Assembly (NCBI GenBank): GCA_039881145.1
Contig: JAYKKI010000087.1
Coordinates: 7,613,501 to 7,677,500, forward strand
Reading direction: 5' to 3'
Length of the DNA stretch: 64,000 nt
From: Druceiella hillmani
Lineage: Eukaryota > Arthropoda > Insecta > Lepidoptera > Hepialidae
Position numbers and translations under genes: made by a program. The notes beneath the pieces were generated by a model, which was not told where the DNA came from, ran no database searches, and was given only the letters and a program-made list of their open reading frames with translations. This document shows, piece after piece, positions 10,926 to 24,524 of the stretch (position 1 is the first letter of the stretch; each line of letters starts with the position of its first letter).

Positions 10926-11060
10926 TATGGCAGAATTATTGTTACGATAGTAATCTATTACAGTCAACCAGAACATCAGTTCAGCCCTTAGGAATCGAAT
11001 CCGGGTCCCCGTGATGCGCCACGCAGTCTAAGGTCATATGTCTTATGATCTACCCAACAA
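10926..11060 (-). mobile_element. tRNA-derived SINE, copy 1
   Basis: Short retroposon transcribed by RNA polymerase III. On the minus strand it reads 'GTTGGGTAGATCATAAG', then 'CCCGGATTCGATTCC', a good B box, then a non-tRNA body 'CTGGTTGACTGTAATAG', ending 'AACAATAATTCTGCCATATG'. The body and tail recur in the copies at 28087, 29095, 55752 and 59663. It is not a functional tRNA gene because no cloverleaf or anticodon arm can be drawn. Confidence 0.85.
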
Positions 11061-11098
11061 ACTATAGTTACTACTATAGCTTCTATAATATATGGATA

Positions 11099-11106
11099 AT
11101 ATTATA

Positions 11107-11162
<56 letters not shown>

Positions 11163-11170
11163 TATATAAA
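11099..11170. repeat. (TA)n tract
   Basis: Long TA run with occasional 'tg' or 'ac' interruptions, just downstream of SINE copy 1. Confidence 0.95.
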
Positions 11171-11526
11171 TATATGTAATATTTTCTATAATAATGAATT
11201 CGATGTTATATTTGGTAAAATACCAGTCCCAATAATATTTAAGTCAATTTACTGTGTGAGACTGCACAGCTAGGATTGATGTTGACATCCGTCTTTCAAA
11301 GGAAAAAAGATTATATTTCTGTAAATGAAACATAGCAAATCAAATAGAGAAGAATAAGTCATTCAAATTTATATTTTTTCTCCAATTAGTCTATTCATTA
11401 TCGCCCTCCACATGTTAATATTATCGTTTAGTTTTTGGCGGCAAACCAAAGAAATAATTTGTTTAATATACGTGAAAAATTTTAGAAATACCTTAATTAC
11501 CTAATAATGAAAGTGAGCCTCTAAAA

Positions 11527-11640
11527 TAAGTTGCGAGCCGTTGACAAAGCTGACTTACTTTCCATTATCGCTGCTTACACAAACGCGGCCGTTCAGGAGC
11601 TTAAAAGCTTTTCAAACACGTTTCGAGCGTGCCTTCATTG
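11527..11640 (+). repeat. Block shared with 50300-50435 (copy A)
   Basis: About 79% identical over 96 bases, counted by eye, to the reverse complement of the block at 50300-50435. Shared pieces include 'atcgctgcttacaca' and 'caggagcttaaaagcttt'. In the shared frame both copies read '..IAAYT....QELKSF..TF', but differences fall on all codon positions. That argues for an old interspersed repeat rather than a coding exon. The family is unknown to me. Confidence 0.7.
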
Positions 11641-12190
11641 CCTACTGATTTTTTTTAATGTTACTAGCTAATAGCTAAGTCGCAGGGATTGCGATAGGGA
11701 ATATTTTATGTGGTATCACGTTTTACGCGCATTATCATTATTTTTGACTCAGTTCACGGTAAAATTGGCGCTATTTACAAAGAACATTCATGTAAAGAAA
11801 TGAAATACATTTGTACATTACAGCAATTTAATGAAATTCGTTTATTATATTTCTACATAAAATTAAATCAATTTTATTCAAATTCATTCCAATATGATAT
11901 ATTTTGTAAAGTATACTCGGAAAATTTCTCTCGGTGATATTATTTATATCGTAAGTCTCCAAACAAGGAAAGTTTTGTAACCATTTCGTCTGTATTAAAT
12001 AGAAGTATTTTTCGGCGAATACTATATTTTAAACTTCATTGAAGTTTCGAGATTGTGTCTTGATTGTTTCAACGAGCTTAAACTTTATCACCTTTAAATT
12101 ATTCAATGAATACTAATCGATTTGGGAATATTGGAATTTGTGCGTAGATTTCACGGGATCTAAAACCTTCTTATTATTATAATAACGTGA

Positions 12191-12207
12191 TATTATATAT
12201 ACAAATA

Positions 12208-12278
<71 letters not shown>

Positions 12279-12279
12279 T
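12191..12279. repeat. (TA)n tract
   Basis: TA run with a few interruptions in gene-empty DNA. Confidence 0.95.
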
Positions 12280-15200
12280 ACTTCATATATGTGTACATAA
12301 AAAATAAGAAAGAAAAAAATAATTTTTGAAACTTATTAGGGGACAAATAAAACAAAAAGCTTCTGAAACGAATAACTGCCATTTCCGCACATTACTCATA
12401 TTTTGCAGAAAACTACGGAAATGTAGGGAAGAACAACAAATATCAGATGTGGATTAACGTATTACGCAGTCATTTTACTTAGAAACATTTTTTTTGTTTG
12501 AGGGAAGCTAGTATTTAGATTAAACGATCAGTCATTCTTTTATAAAAATTAGGTAAAACATGAACGGAAAAAAGCATGTTGAAAATTTTTCAAGACTGCG
12601 TGTTAGTAAATAATCTTAAGAGCCATAAGGTGTGATTACGAAACAGAAAACAGAAATAGGATGTTTGTTAATAAAAACACTGTCAAGATCATAGGATATC
12701 TCATAATTTCAATGAAATGTGTAAGAATAGAAATTTTTTTCTTGAAAATGTTAAAAATGTGTACTTTAAAAATATTATAAATATGCTTTGTATGACTATA
12801 AGTAGGCTACAAAAAGAACCAGACAGTACTTAAAATTGTGATACAAAGACATTTAGAAATATTACAAATATTTAGAACTAAGTTTTGTTTTGAATAAAAA
12901 TGAAATAAAATTGATGACAAGCACCAGTCGCTAAGATGAATTTGTTTTAAATCATTCAGCTTTTTCACCTGATCGGGAAAACCGTAAAATTGGCCGTATA
13001 TTCATATTAGTAATAAATATAAAATCAAAAGAAAAATTACTAAGCTCTGAAATATTATGGCATCGTGTTAAAGAAAAAACTTTCCAATAAATAACAAGAA
13101 TTTAAAACTTTTTCAATATACATGCGAACTTTAATGGAGTAAAGCAATTGAATAAAAATTTAAAACACATTTTATTTATGTCATAAATAAATAATTTTCT
13201 TCATTGACCATAAATTATGTGCAAAATAACTTAACTGACCAGTAATATATCGTCAATAATATTTGCTATGAATGACCTCGGACACTTAGAAGGTTGATAC
13301 AACTTAATTAATTCTTTCGAAAATATATATGAAAACCATACATTTCTTCTCGTTTTTTTTTAAATTTCACAATTATAATGACTAATTAATTATTTGAAAT
13401 TCACCGTACACACTATAGCAAGTAAATGACTAGACTAATATATTAGAAAATCATCCAGACCTAGCAAAGAAGTATTTTCTCGACCCCCGGATTTTGACAC
13501 GACTACATAATTGTTAGGAGTGGTTCTTGGTGGATTAGAATCTAGACAAGTCGGGGCCGTCGTCTTACAAGCAATACATAGTGATCTGATCAAAGACGCT
13601 TGGCAAGGCATACTGATATTCTGATATCGTCAATTTAAAAATATTATTCGCGATATGGGTCTAAACCATAACATACCATAACAATAGAATGTGTTGCTCT
13701 CATTCTGGTACGCACACAACACATAAATTCTCTGTTTATGAGATTTATTTTATCTAAACACATTTTGCGTATGCCAAGACTAATTTCTTCGTATCAATTT
13801 GCGAATTAATTAGGTAAATCTGAGCCGAATTAATGCTTTTTTTTAAAAGAAACACTTGTTTTGCTAAAATTATTATTATGACCGAAATTTCGACAACCGC
13901 ATTCAATGACCTAGTGCAAATGATGTTAATTCCTGAAGGTGTTACAATAGTCACATTAATATGATTTTTTGTCTAAATTATAACCATATATTTAGATAGT
14001 TTTGCAGATCATAAATGATTTTTTTAAAGAGAATATATTGTTTGAAACTAGAAAAAAATCAACATTTTAAAAATGACAAGAATTAACACAAAAAATCGCT
14101 CACTGCGTGCTCGCTAGATGAATACTCTATTTTAATGCCAAATTCCATGTGTTTCAGCGGAATAATTTTCCAATGAAAGTGATTTGTGTGACTGGAGTAA
14201 AGAATTTTAAACAAAATTAAAAAAACATAACTTCTAAACTATTGCATTACGCGTAAATAATGATTAGTCACAATGTCCACAACCTGAAAAAACCTGTATG
14301 GAAAAATATTTTATAAGTTTTTTGTCATTTTTTATAATATCTTGCAATTTGTTTTAATTAATTTAATGTATTATTTTTTTAATTAATAAAATTATTCGAA
14401 AATTCAAATCAAAACGAATTTCCACAAATTGTATTTTTACCGTCGTTCGGAGCCGGCTTTAAATGTTTCTACGTATTCATACTTAAAGGGCGATTAATGG
14501 GGAAAATTTCAGTTAAAATGATACATGCAGATCTTTTAAGCTCTACTTTATTAGAAGATAAAGTTTAGAAAAAATATTTGGAAGATGTAGTAATACTGGT
14601 GACATATCAGTGGAAACGCACATCATTATTTACCTTCATTCTCAAATTTAACCAACAGGAGGAAAGAAACATGTAACAGACACAAAAAATGCCCTATTTG
14701 AATTAATTCATTCTCTTGATAATAGGTAATTTTAAATGGTTCGAATGATTATTGAATTTTTACACATAATGCTGTCTTTACGATGATCGTTAAGAAAAAT
14801 TGTAATGTGAGGAAATGCAAAATAAATGTAACTGTACTAAAGTCTAAACTGAGTGACTTACAACCAAGAATATTTTATTTTAAATCAGAAAATTATTTTA
14901 AATTTTAATAATTTAAATTTATAATAAAATTATTTTAAATTAAATTAAATTTTGGATAAATGGTATTTTTTATTTTAAACGAATATTTTCTTAATATTCC
15001 CATTTTCCCTCCCATTGTATTATTAATAAAATTTGTAAAATGAAATATGGACTGAATGAAAAAAAATAAGTCTGGTTTTACGAAACGTAAATTTATTTTT
15101 ATATCTTAATCTAAAATTGAATTTTCACTCAAGTTTCTACACAGTAAATAATTAAAATATTTTGCACTATATGTTTTTGCTTCAAAAATAGCTTTTCAAT

Positions 15201-15901
15201 ATCTCCTGTTTTCAAAAATAGTCCGAGAATTTATTAAATGTTATTTCCTTCAATTTTCATTACATACACACTTAGAAATAATGTTCAAATGAACTAGATA
15301 GTTCAATGATAGCACGTTTTGGAGGTCACTATTAATGCACAAACTTGTCTATGTTTAAAAGTATTACTTAATTAATAATTCTTTCATTGGCAAGTTAAAC
15401 TTCACCAGTGACAATAACTTCATCAAAGACAATAACTTTAGGAAAATAATATTTTGCAAGTCAAGGTTACCGTTACAGCTTATTAATCCAGAATATTGGA
15501 GAGCTAGTTCATCAATATATATATAGCTTCTTTCACAAGTTCAATTTTTTTGGTGAAGTCAAAAACTTCCCCTCCATTTGTCACTTTAGTTCTTTTAGAT
15601 ATACTTTAAGTTAAGGCGAAGGTAATTTTTGACAAGTAATCGATTTTGAAGATGACTAATGCTCCTATTTGATTGTGTATAAGTATATTACATACTGACC
15701 AGAACTTTATGCAAACGACTTCCTTATGAAATATGAACAGATAAAGGGGCATGATACATATCTGTATGTCCATAAATACATTTAAAAGTAATCCTTTCAT
15801 CGTATAGTGGATGTAAAATTCACGGACATCCACGTGCACACGCTCATTATTAGGCAATTGTTTATTATAGACGTTAATATGGAGACATTGTAATACATGA
15901 A

Positions 15902-15980
15902 ATACATTGTATGAGTGTACTCGTAATAAATGATATAATCAATAATCAATAAATGTAATACATTGTATGAGTGTACTCGT
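15902..15980 (+). repeat. Local direct duplication
   Basis: 'atacattgtatgagtgtact' plus the following 'cgta' occurs twice, about 56 bases apart. Confidence 0.85.
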
Positions 15981-16134
15981 ATTTAAACCTTTATGTGTTT
16001 GTTTAAATTATGAAACTACAAATGTGTCTCTAATGGAGAAAGTCAACCAACTTTTACGGTAGGTAGCAAAAGTAATAATTTTTCTCTTTGCTATAAAGAA
16101 ATCCGAATAATTCGCATATAAAACACACACACAC

Positions 16135-16139
<5 letters not shown>

Positions 16140-16213
<74 letters not shown>
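16140..16213. repeat. (TA)n tract
   Basis: Uninterrupted TA run of more than 35 units, preceded by a short (CA)n on its left side. The GC-richer 57 bases to its right (16214-16270) faintly resemble the block shared by 11527 and 50300. Confidence 0.96.
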
Positions 16214-16214
<1 letters not shown>

Positions 16215-17135
16215 CCTCCCTTCTGAACAGCCCGCGCGGTATCTACATAACTAATTATCGATGCTACCTCCAATGAACGTCGTGCCCCGGAGAAAATATT
16301 GCATCTATAGGATTTATATAAAAATTAGTGTTATGTAGAATTGTTATGTTATTTTAATAAATACGATTTTAGGCCTTGTACTGAGAAGAAAAAAAATTTA
16401 GTTCTCATGGAATAAATGTGATTTCATTAATACATCTTTCATCGTTGTTATATTTTTATAAACACTGGAATCTTTTCACAAATAAATTATAAAAAAAGAC
16501 TAAAAAACGTTTCGACTTAAAGTGAAAATTCAATTTTGAATACCGGAAATTCTGAAATATAAAAAAATACGGGGAGTTCATAGGAAATGTAAAATAAAAT
16601 ACAAATTGTTTTTAATTCTTCTTTTAATCTCATGACAATTGGATACGGAATTCTTCCTCGTGACAATTTGATACGGAGTTCAACCCATTTGACATTTTTC
16701 CAAGGATTACATTTTTCTCGATTTGAAATTACATGGAATATTTACTGTTTTAACAGACTCGCTCACGTGGAAGAGATTGATGTAAGTAATAAAAAAAATA
16801 TACTTAAATATATTTATTTTAATTACTCCCTCTCTTTGATTTGTATCTTGGTCAGTTTTTTAAAATTAATTATTTATTTCATTTTAAATGTTAATTTTTC
16901 TTCAAGTGTTATCTACCTAAGTTGAACTTATTGACAAAAGATTATTTTTTTAACGGCCAATCAAAGCAACGATAAAACATTTAATGTTATCAAGTGGACT
17001 GTAATTGAGGTTGTTACAATTAAAACGGTATATTTAAAACACCCGACAGAAGTGTTTTTATATAATCGGATGTTATATTGTACACATAACTGCATATAAT
17101 TTTTCAAAATGGAGTTTTTAACTGACGATTATATA

Positions 17136-17136
<1 letters not shown>

Positions 17137-17195
<59 letters not shown>

Positions 17196-17197
17196 CA
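17137..17197. repeat. (TA)n tract
   Basis: TA run with one 'cata' interruption in the middle. Confidence 0.95.
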
Positions 17198-17406
17198 TGA
17201 TATAAATATTGTTAATATGGCATAATTATAATTTTGAGATTTGTCTTGTTTGTTTTCGTACCATGTGGGAAGTGATATTATTTTATTTTATTCACACTTG
17301 TGCGGGTATCCTCCTGCTTACGTAAGAAGCGGGGAAACCTGCGCGAATCCGGATTTCGCTATTGTTTTGTGTAATATATAAATGCTGTTAGAAGTTCCTA
17401 AGAGTT

Positions 17407-17515
17407 ATTCTTTGCTAATAGCCCACCTGAAGATATTGTAATACAACGAAACCTAGGTCGTGGTAAAAAGTTTAAAGAAAGTGAAAATAATACTACATCA
17501 CGTAGTTTAATTTAA
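17407..17515 (+). repeat. Palindromic repeat family, half copy (one arm only)
   Basis: Starts 'tttgctaatagcccacctga' and ends 'tactacatcacgtagttta'. It matches the right arm of the palindromes at 37779, 45412, 46010 and 49019. The left arm is missing, so this copy cannot form the hairpin. The preceding 'attctttgc' suggests it was cut at the hairpin centre. Confidence 0.88.
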
Positions 17516-17814
17516 TTGTAAATTAAACGAAGCTTTAAGTAGAAAATTATTTAGAAAATAATGAAGGTAAATAAAAGTAATGGTCAAAAGGCAATAAAAC
17601 AAATTACATTTAAAAACACCCACCAGTAAAGAAAATGCGCAGCATTATTATTTAGCCAATTCGTTATGAATTTTTGAATTTTCTCTTAACTGTTTAATGC
17701 AAAATTTTATATGTAGCAATTACTTCCATATTTTTGTTTACGTACGTCTAAAACTGTATAAATTGTTACAACTTGGCAGGTACATATAGAGATTTAGAAG
17801 TGGTTGTCGTTTCA

Positions 17815-18240
17815 CTAACTAAACAATTCAAACGAAATTCAAACCAACTCAAATTCCGTTACAAAACCAAAAGTAAACGGATTCAAATTATGTTTCTTCT
17901 AACAAGGGATTGAGCCAAGTCAAATATATATGTAAAATCGTTCAACCCAAAATCACAATAAAATCTAACTTTACGATATGTATGTAAAAATTATCTAAAT
18001 TCAACGAGGCCCAACCGAATTCAAAAGAAGTAAACAAACCAGATCCGGTCAATATCCAATTTAAATTAAACTCAAATAAAAAAAGACTCGTATGAATCTA
18101 AAACAATTATAATTCATCTTAAATCAATTTATATTCAGACGCATAACAATTCGATTTGTTTCCAGCCTGGACCAAATAGTATTTAACACGGAAGGAACTA
18201 AAAATCTAAACGCAAAAGAACTTTTAAAGAACCAAATTAA
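17815..18240. other. A/C-skewed stretch with repeated 'aattcaaa'-like words
   Basis: The plus strand is visibly rich in A and C and poor in G. Words such as 'attcaaac', 'actcaaat' and 'aattcaaa' recur irregularly. No coding frame is seen. It may be a decayed minisatellite. Confidence 0.45.
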
Positions 18241-20878
18241 TAATAAAAAAAGTAGTACGCATAATTTTTTTCATTGTTCACGTCTACGCTTTTAGGTTTT
18301 CCCAATTAATATCTTGAATTTTTTACCTTTCATACTTTGAAGCTAAACAGAACTTATTGAAAAAGCGTTAATAGAAATAATTATAAAATGATGGTAAATA
18401 TATAATTACATATTTCAATCTCTTATATTAACTATCTTCTTTGCTATGTATTTTGTAGAATATATTAAATGTTAAAACTTCAAACCCCATTTCTCAAAAG
18501 TTATAATTGTTGAGCTAAGTAACTGTAATTCTGAAGGTGCGATATATTAATGAGTTCTACCTAACACCAGATTTTGTTTCATATATCAAATACACGGATT
18601 AAAAGATATGGAATACGTATGGTCGTATTCCCTTCTTACTTCTAATATGGGTTACTAAAATGTGATAAATATTAATTATATAGTGGAGATTCTGGTTGTA
18701 TGATGAATTTGCTCTTTTCATTCTTTGAGAAAGGTAAATAGTACTCAAGTTTCATTTATTTTTATTGCAATAACCGCTTTTGATTAAATTTTTTAGTTAT
18801 TAAATTAAACATTTTTTTTCTAAAACTGGCATAAAGTAAGACAGGGCGCAAGAAAGTCACTTTTATTTGGGAAAAGAATTAGTAATAATATTGAGTTAAT
18901 AATATTTTAATAAAAAATTTGAAAAATACCCATTAATTAGTTGTGGCAGTAGGTATCTATATTTTTGCTTATCCACTTGTTTGCAAAATATTTTCAATGA
19001 AATTGTATCTATTTTAGATTTGATATTCTGTTTTCTTTTCCTTTTCTTAAGCAACAAGTTTATTTTTTTTAATATTATTATATTTACAAACGTCATTGTA
19101 TGATACTTCATAGAGGTATACAATGGTGTTCATTTATGTACATTCACAAATAAGCGAGAAGCGTAACTTAGAGACCATTAATTCATTCCATATTTTTATG
19201 TTATTGTATTTGGAAGTTTTTAGAGTATTTAGAACTTTTTATGACATAATTTTTATCCCTGAATAAATAGTGGACTCAGAATTTTAAGGAAAATAATTCC
19301 ATTACTTTTAGTTTTGGATCTGGCTACAGTGGCCCCTTTCCGTTTGTTGCTTTTCATTGTCATGTGTATATTGTGGATACAATTGAAAAGTTTCACAAAA
19401 ACTCAGCCATAATCTCATTTCCTGTTAGTACAAGTGACTTCTTTATTTATCTTTGCATTTAAATATTGTTTATTCATAAAAAAACGAGAAAAAACAATTT
19501 TCGTTTATAAGCCTTTTTCTTCTGGAAACGGGAAAATACCCTTTTTTTTGTTTTTAAATCACTTTTAAACTCATATTTACATAAATATAGTAAAGTTTTT
19601 TCAACTGTTTTATAACTACATTCCTTGTCAATATAAGAAAAAATTTTAATTACAACGGGACACCAAATTTGGGAGTTGTGTCTGAAGCAATGAAACAGCT
19701 GGCGTCTCGTTTTGCGTTCGGATACTTCAAGGATTAATAGGTTTAAGTAATAACTGTAGAAAATTCAGCGTAAAAAGTTTAATTAGATCTGAGATAAAAA
19801 TTTCATTCCTCATGTTATAGAATAATATCAAACTCCTTAGTAGAAAAATTATATTAATTTGCGGTATTTTTTCTATGTGTAATTCGCAAGTAATCATAAT
19901 TATATAATTTATATTACTATAAGTTATAATATTTAATAGTTAACTGTTTATTTTTGCCTTTTGCCCTAATAATTCTTTTAGACTGGCATGGAGTTTTTGT
20001 TTTAAAATAACATAATTTGTTACGTCCATATTATAGGGTAAAAATAAACCAAATCATATAACAACCAAACAAGAAGTGGTAGTCATCAGAAGAATTGCCA
20101 AACTTCCAATTCAAAACAAAGCAAACTTCCAGTGCAAAAAATGTTTTTTCAATAACAATGGCAAAAAAGCTAAAATGAATATAGCACCACGAATTGATAC
20201 AATGAACAATTTACCAGTAAATATACTAGCCATGACTGCTCTCAATAAATTTTGCTCTGAATGATAATTTATTACAATTTTTATATAGGTCTTAATGCAT
20301 AAGTATCAAAATACGGTTTAAAATTAGGATTTGTTTAAATTTCCAAAGCATATAACAATATGGTTTACTCTATTTAAGTTGTGCTACTAGTCAGTAAAAT
20401 AAGATGCGAATATTTAAGTTACCTGTGGTTTCGCACGCATGATTTATTGGGCTACTCTTTTTCCAAAAAAAAAAAAAACTTGCTTTGCTTGCACCTGGGA
20501 TTAATTATTTATTTCGAATATGTGATTTGAAATAAAATTATCGATTACATTACGATCCATCAAAATGTAACTTCCTATGCTGTTTTACAAATTATAATGC
20601 TTTGTCAGGAAAAGTAAATTTAACTGTCTAAGTTACTTGAAATAATTAGTCCCTACCGCTTGAGGCCAATAAAGTGGTTAAGTGTATATCGAAACACGCA
20701 TAAAGAAGAGTCAATATTAATTTTTTTTATTGGAATTGTTACTGCAAACAAAGAAAGCATAACTTTGTCATTATTTTTACAACTATTCGCGAATTTTCAT
20801 ATTGTACCCTCTAATTTGCTCCTCAGGTTGATGCATAAAACCAACTACGAATAATATACACGTTTTTGTTTCAGATTA

Positions 20879-20883
<5 letters not shown>
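18241..20883. other. Gene-empty AT-rich stretch
   Basis: No gene or repeat family recognised. The open frames at 18896-19123 (-), 20076-20264 (+) and 20660-20854 (+) lack motifs. The second is Lys/Asn-rich with a single C-x-x-C, which is not enough to call a zinc finger. Confidence 0.5.

Positions 20884-20920
<37 letters not shown>
20884..20920. repeat. (TA)n tract
   Basis: Uninterrupted TA run about 100 bases before the Lepidoptera-type repeat at 21018. Confidence 0.95.
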
Positions 20921-20924
<4 letters not shown>

Positions 20925-21017
20925 ATAAGCAAGAACTTGTGTTTTGTTTATACGGCTAAGTCTGTGCCTAAAACTGAGTATGTTGAAAGCGTGTTGCTGA
21001 AAAAATTTAATTTTTTA

Positions 21018-21525
21018 GAGTCCATACCTCAGTAGGAAAAAGGAACCTTTATATTATCACTTCCTTGTTCGTCTGTCTGTCTGCCTGCCAAGGCCCTTTT
21101 TCTCAGAAACGCGTGGAGGTATCAAGATGGAATTGAAACTCTAAACAATCAAAGTTCTAAGTCAACACCATGAAAACGGACCCTAGAAATACAGCCATTT
21201 ATGCCACCTATTTTGTCACTCGCAATAAATCAAAACTTATAGGGTATTTCCCGCTGACCTAGAATCATGAAATTTGACCAAAAGTAAGGTCTCGTAGCAC
21301 AAGTGAAGAAAAATATCTGAAAGTTGTTAATTTATAGTTATATCAAATTAAAGAAAATATTTGTTTTTAATTTTCGCCTGTAAAATATATGAAGGGCAAT
21401 ATCTTCTCATTCTAACAAAATACAATTTTGTAAATGGTTAAGAATCTTATGTACCATTAAATGTTTATAAATGACTAAATGTGTACGGAACTCACGTAGT
21501 GTGGGTTCCACTCGTACTTGTAATT
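21018..21525 (+). mobile_element. Lepidoptera-type interspersed repeat, copy 1 (about 510 bp)
   Basis: Opens 'agagtccatacctcagtagg', then 'gtctgtctgtctgcctgcc', 'acgcgtggaggtatcaagat', 'atcaaaacttatagggta', 'ttcccgctgacctagaatca' and ends 'gtgtacggaactcacg..ccactcgtacttgta'. These blocks, in this order, are what I recall from a very abundant non-coding repeat of moth and butterfly genomes. The copy at 30056 shares the same blocks. No protein is encoded. It is the strongest single clue to the host order, but it is a recollection, not a search result. Confidence 0.75.
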
Positions 21526-24524
21526 TTTTTTAAATATATATCGCAATTATACAGTGACATTTGCCGGAACGTTTAAAAATTTCGTACGACAGTTAAGAAT
21601 TTTTAAATAGTTTCTTAACATTTTCTACACATTTTGATACATAGAGTCACCTATAAATAATAGATAAATTTTTGTTACAGCCATTGTGAGTTATTATATA
21701 CATAGCCAAATATTATGTTGCCGTATAAATTTACTAATATTTCTGTTTACATAAAACATTGTTTTTTTTCATGCTTATTTAATTAGTTGTTCGCGGCTGC
21801 TATATTGATATTACTCACTACCTACGCAGAATATGCGCACTTGAAATCTGAAATGATTTAGAGACGACGTATCTATTTCTAACCCGACTTCTGTTTTGAC
21901 ATTTAATAGCAGGAACGTGTATAATACATACTATACCCACAATCATTTTCCATACCTACAAATATTTGAACTACGTTTCGTCAGCCTTGACGTAGATTAA
22001 ACCACGTTATACCATTAGTTATAACACGCAAATGTTAAATATTAAACGAAAAGTAAGTCATTACTTATTTAGTAGAGATTAGCTCGTAAAATGTCAATTT
22101 AGTGAGGGATAATGTAACCTACGGTTGTTAGAACTTTCTATGGTTACCTTCAAAGTTAATGTGTTTTAAAATTTATAAAATCACGCAGGAAATATTCTAA
22201 TAATAAGTAACAATTTTCAAAACAATAATCCACTTTTTCATGTTTTTTTAATTAAAGATATATTGAAAAATATTCGGTCAAACTCTAAATAATGGATAAC
22301 GTGATCGTAAGACAAAAAATTAATTCATTTTGAATCGTTTTCACTGCATTAAACAATTTGATTAAATTTGAGTCCTTCTCATTGTTAACAATTACCAAAA
22401 AAACATCATCAGGTATCATCATGTACGCGATGAACCTGCTACAGTGGTCCAAAGAAAGGTTACGGATAGATAATCTAAGCAATTGATCGAAAAGAAAACA
22501 AGTTTATACAAAAGTGCCTAGTTTAAAAGTTGTTCATTATTTCCAAAATATCAAGAATTTTCCCACCTTCGCTCATAATAATTGATTCTGCATCGAGACT
22601 ATATAACGGATAGCAACGCAATTTGGTGGAAAAATGGCTTAATAACATGGATTACCTCTTATTTTATACCATGAAATGGAAAAAAATTCTAAAGTTTTAA
22701 CAATTTGATGTATATTTTAAAAATATAGGTCCATCCAAAGGAGGTCTTGGAAAGTTGAACAAATTTTTTTTATAATTCCACATAGTATTTTTTCACAGTC
22801 TTTGGTATAAACTGGGAAACTATTTTATAGCTATACCAATAAGCTATACTTTTGAAAAATTTTACTAATCCATCCTTGGCTAAAAAAAAATTTTACTAAT
22901 CCATCCTTGGAAAAACCATCCTTGGCATAGTTTGAATACAGGATCGATTAATGTAAGTTGAAGTATGGAAAATCCAAATAATTTAAAATTAATTAATCAC
23001 TGCATAGTTTTGAAGTTTTATAACCCTGGTTTACTTTAGACTGATTACTTAGAAGTCCACTACTTACAAATTTTGGTTTTATCACTGATGTAAATACACT
23101 CTGCATACCAATTTAATTCAACAAAGTAGGATTTTCTGTAGGAGTTTATGTTTTTCATGAATTTTAAAGTACTCTACTGAATAAAATATTCCTTGTTTTG
23201 TTTTGAGACATTAATAAAAATAAAATTATTATCTATTGTCTTGTCTGAGCTAAATCAATATTTACGTAAATTTGCCATGAGATTGAATCAATATAAAAAG
23301 TAATCGTTACACAATCGCAACAAACTAAATAATTGTAAATAAATTGATTTGTATAAACGTGTATAAACATTAAACAATCAAAATGGATCGAATAGACTAT
23401 ACCTGTAATACGTGTCTAAAATATGAAAATTAATGTATTTAAAAAGTACTAAAATAGAAAATATTCTATGGTCGATCGAAATAAAAACTTTATATTACTA
23501 AGACGAGAAAGAAATTTCAAGAAAATGTTAAACGTAGTAAACTTTTAAAATCTGAAAATAAAATACAAAAGCAACATAAAAGGCATACGTCAAAGTTATT
23601 ATTCTGGATCATCTTGATTACAGTGAAATCTATCATCAAACATTTAAATAAGCCACTTGGCAAACCGCATCGCTGTCCATTACTCTACCAGATTTCTCCA
23701 TATCCATGCACAAATACATACACTAATCTTCATCAAAGTGCGCATTTCCGCTTTTCTTTACTTTCCAAAATCTTTTAATTTCTCTTACTCTACAAATTTC
23801 AAAATATGGAACATATTTTATTTGCAGAAAACGCAGATAATGTTGATGATAGTGATAAATATTTTAAGAAGGATTAATAAATTTAATTTAATTTTATTTT
23901 TCTATTTTTGAAGTTTAACTTATATAAATAAAACGCTTAGTGCGGCTTGTCCGTAAGAACCAACAATTATGTTAACACTTACACAATCATAAAGTGTCTG
24001 TAATAGTTTAACGAACGTTCGTCGCGATAGCGCCCAGGCCATCAATTTTCGAAATGTTGATATTATTAACAGTATCCCTATAATTACATAATATACATTA
24101 AATCTGTGGAGCCTGTGACAATATGGAAACTATAAGTATCGAGTTTATAGTTTCTACCAAAAAATATAAAACTTCCCTCTTATTAACATTAGCTATATAA
24201 ATACCTGACGATGTAAGTTAAACGTCTTCAGAAACAAATAGCCCAGTGTGCTTGAAAAAAAGTCTATTAACATAAAGTGATGGTAGAAAAAGCAATGGTA
24301 TAAGCCGAAAAATTCAACATGAGAAAGTAAAAGGATCGAACAACAAGTGAATGAGTACATTTAACATTATGATATTAAAAAAGATATTGTCTTGCATGAC
24401 ATAATAACCACCTATGTTATCATACGACAACTACATATTTTATGACAAAATCAATGGTAGTTAGTAATTTAGTATTAAAAAAGTATTTTAAAAAATTATT
24501 CAAACGCAAGCTATATTTGCACAA
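21526..24524. other. Gene-empty AT-rich stretch
   Basis: No recognised gene. The open frames 22285-22482 (-) and 23657-23911 (+) show no motif. A short tandem duplication sits at 22855-22920. The part at 21780-22140 is slightly richer in GC than its surroundings but carries no signal I can name. Confidence 0.45.
22855..22920 (+). repeat. Tandem duplication, unit about 34 bp
   Basis: 'attttactaatccatccttgg' occurs twice head to tail, and a third partial 'aaccatccttgg' follows. Confidence 0.88.

Larger units (their letters stand above)
11171..17400. other. Gene-empty AT-rich stretch
   Basis: Apart from the shared block and TA tracts listed separately, no gene is recognisable. Open frames at 11710-11937 (+), 13754-13954 (-), 15606-15857 (-) and 16632-16925 (+) show no interpretable motif. 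The last ends its non-TA part at a good splice-donor-like 'GATGTAAGTAA' (16780), but there is no supporting acceptor or homology. A direct repeat of 'atacattgtatgagtgtact' lies at 15902 and 15958. Confidence 0.5.

Noticed and set aside
10926..11060. tRNA gene suggested by GGATTCGATTCC
   Set aside because: The promoter-like box is followed by a shared non-tRNA body and tail present in five places; no cloverleaf can be drawn. Called a SINE.
16632..16925. 97-residue frame with a good splice-donor-like sequence at 16780
   Set aside because: No recognisable motif, no clear acceptor upstream, and the second half is low-complexity Ile/Phe/Asn.
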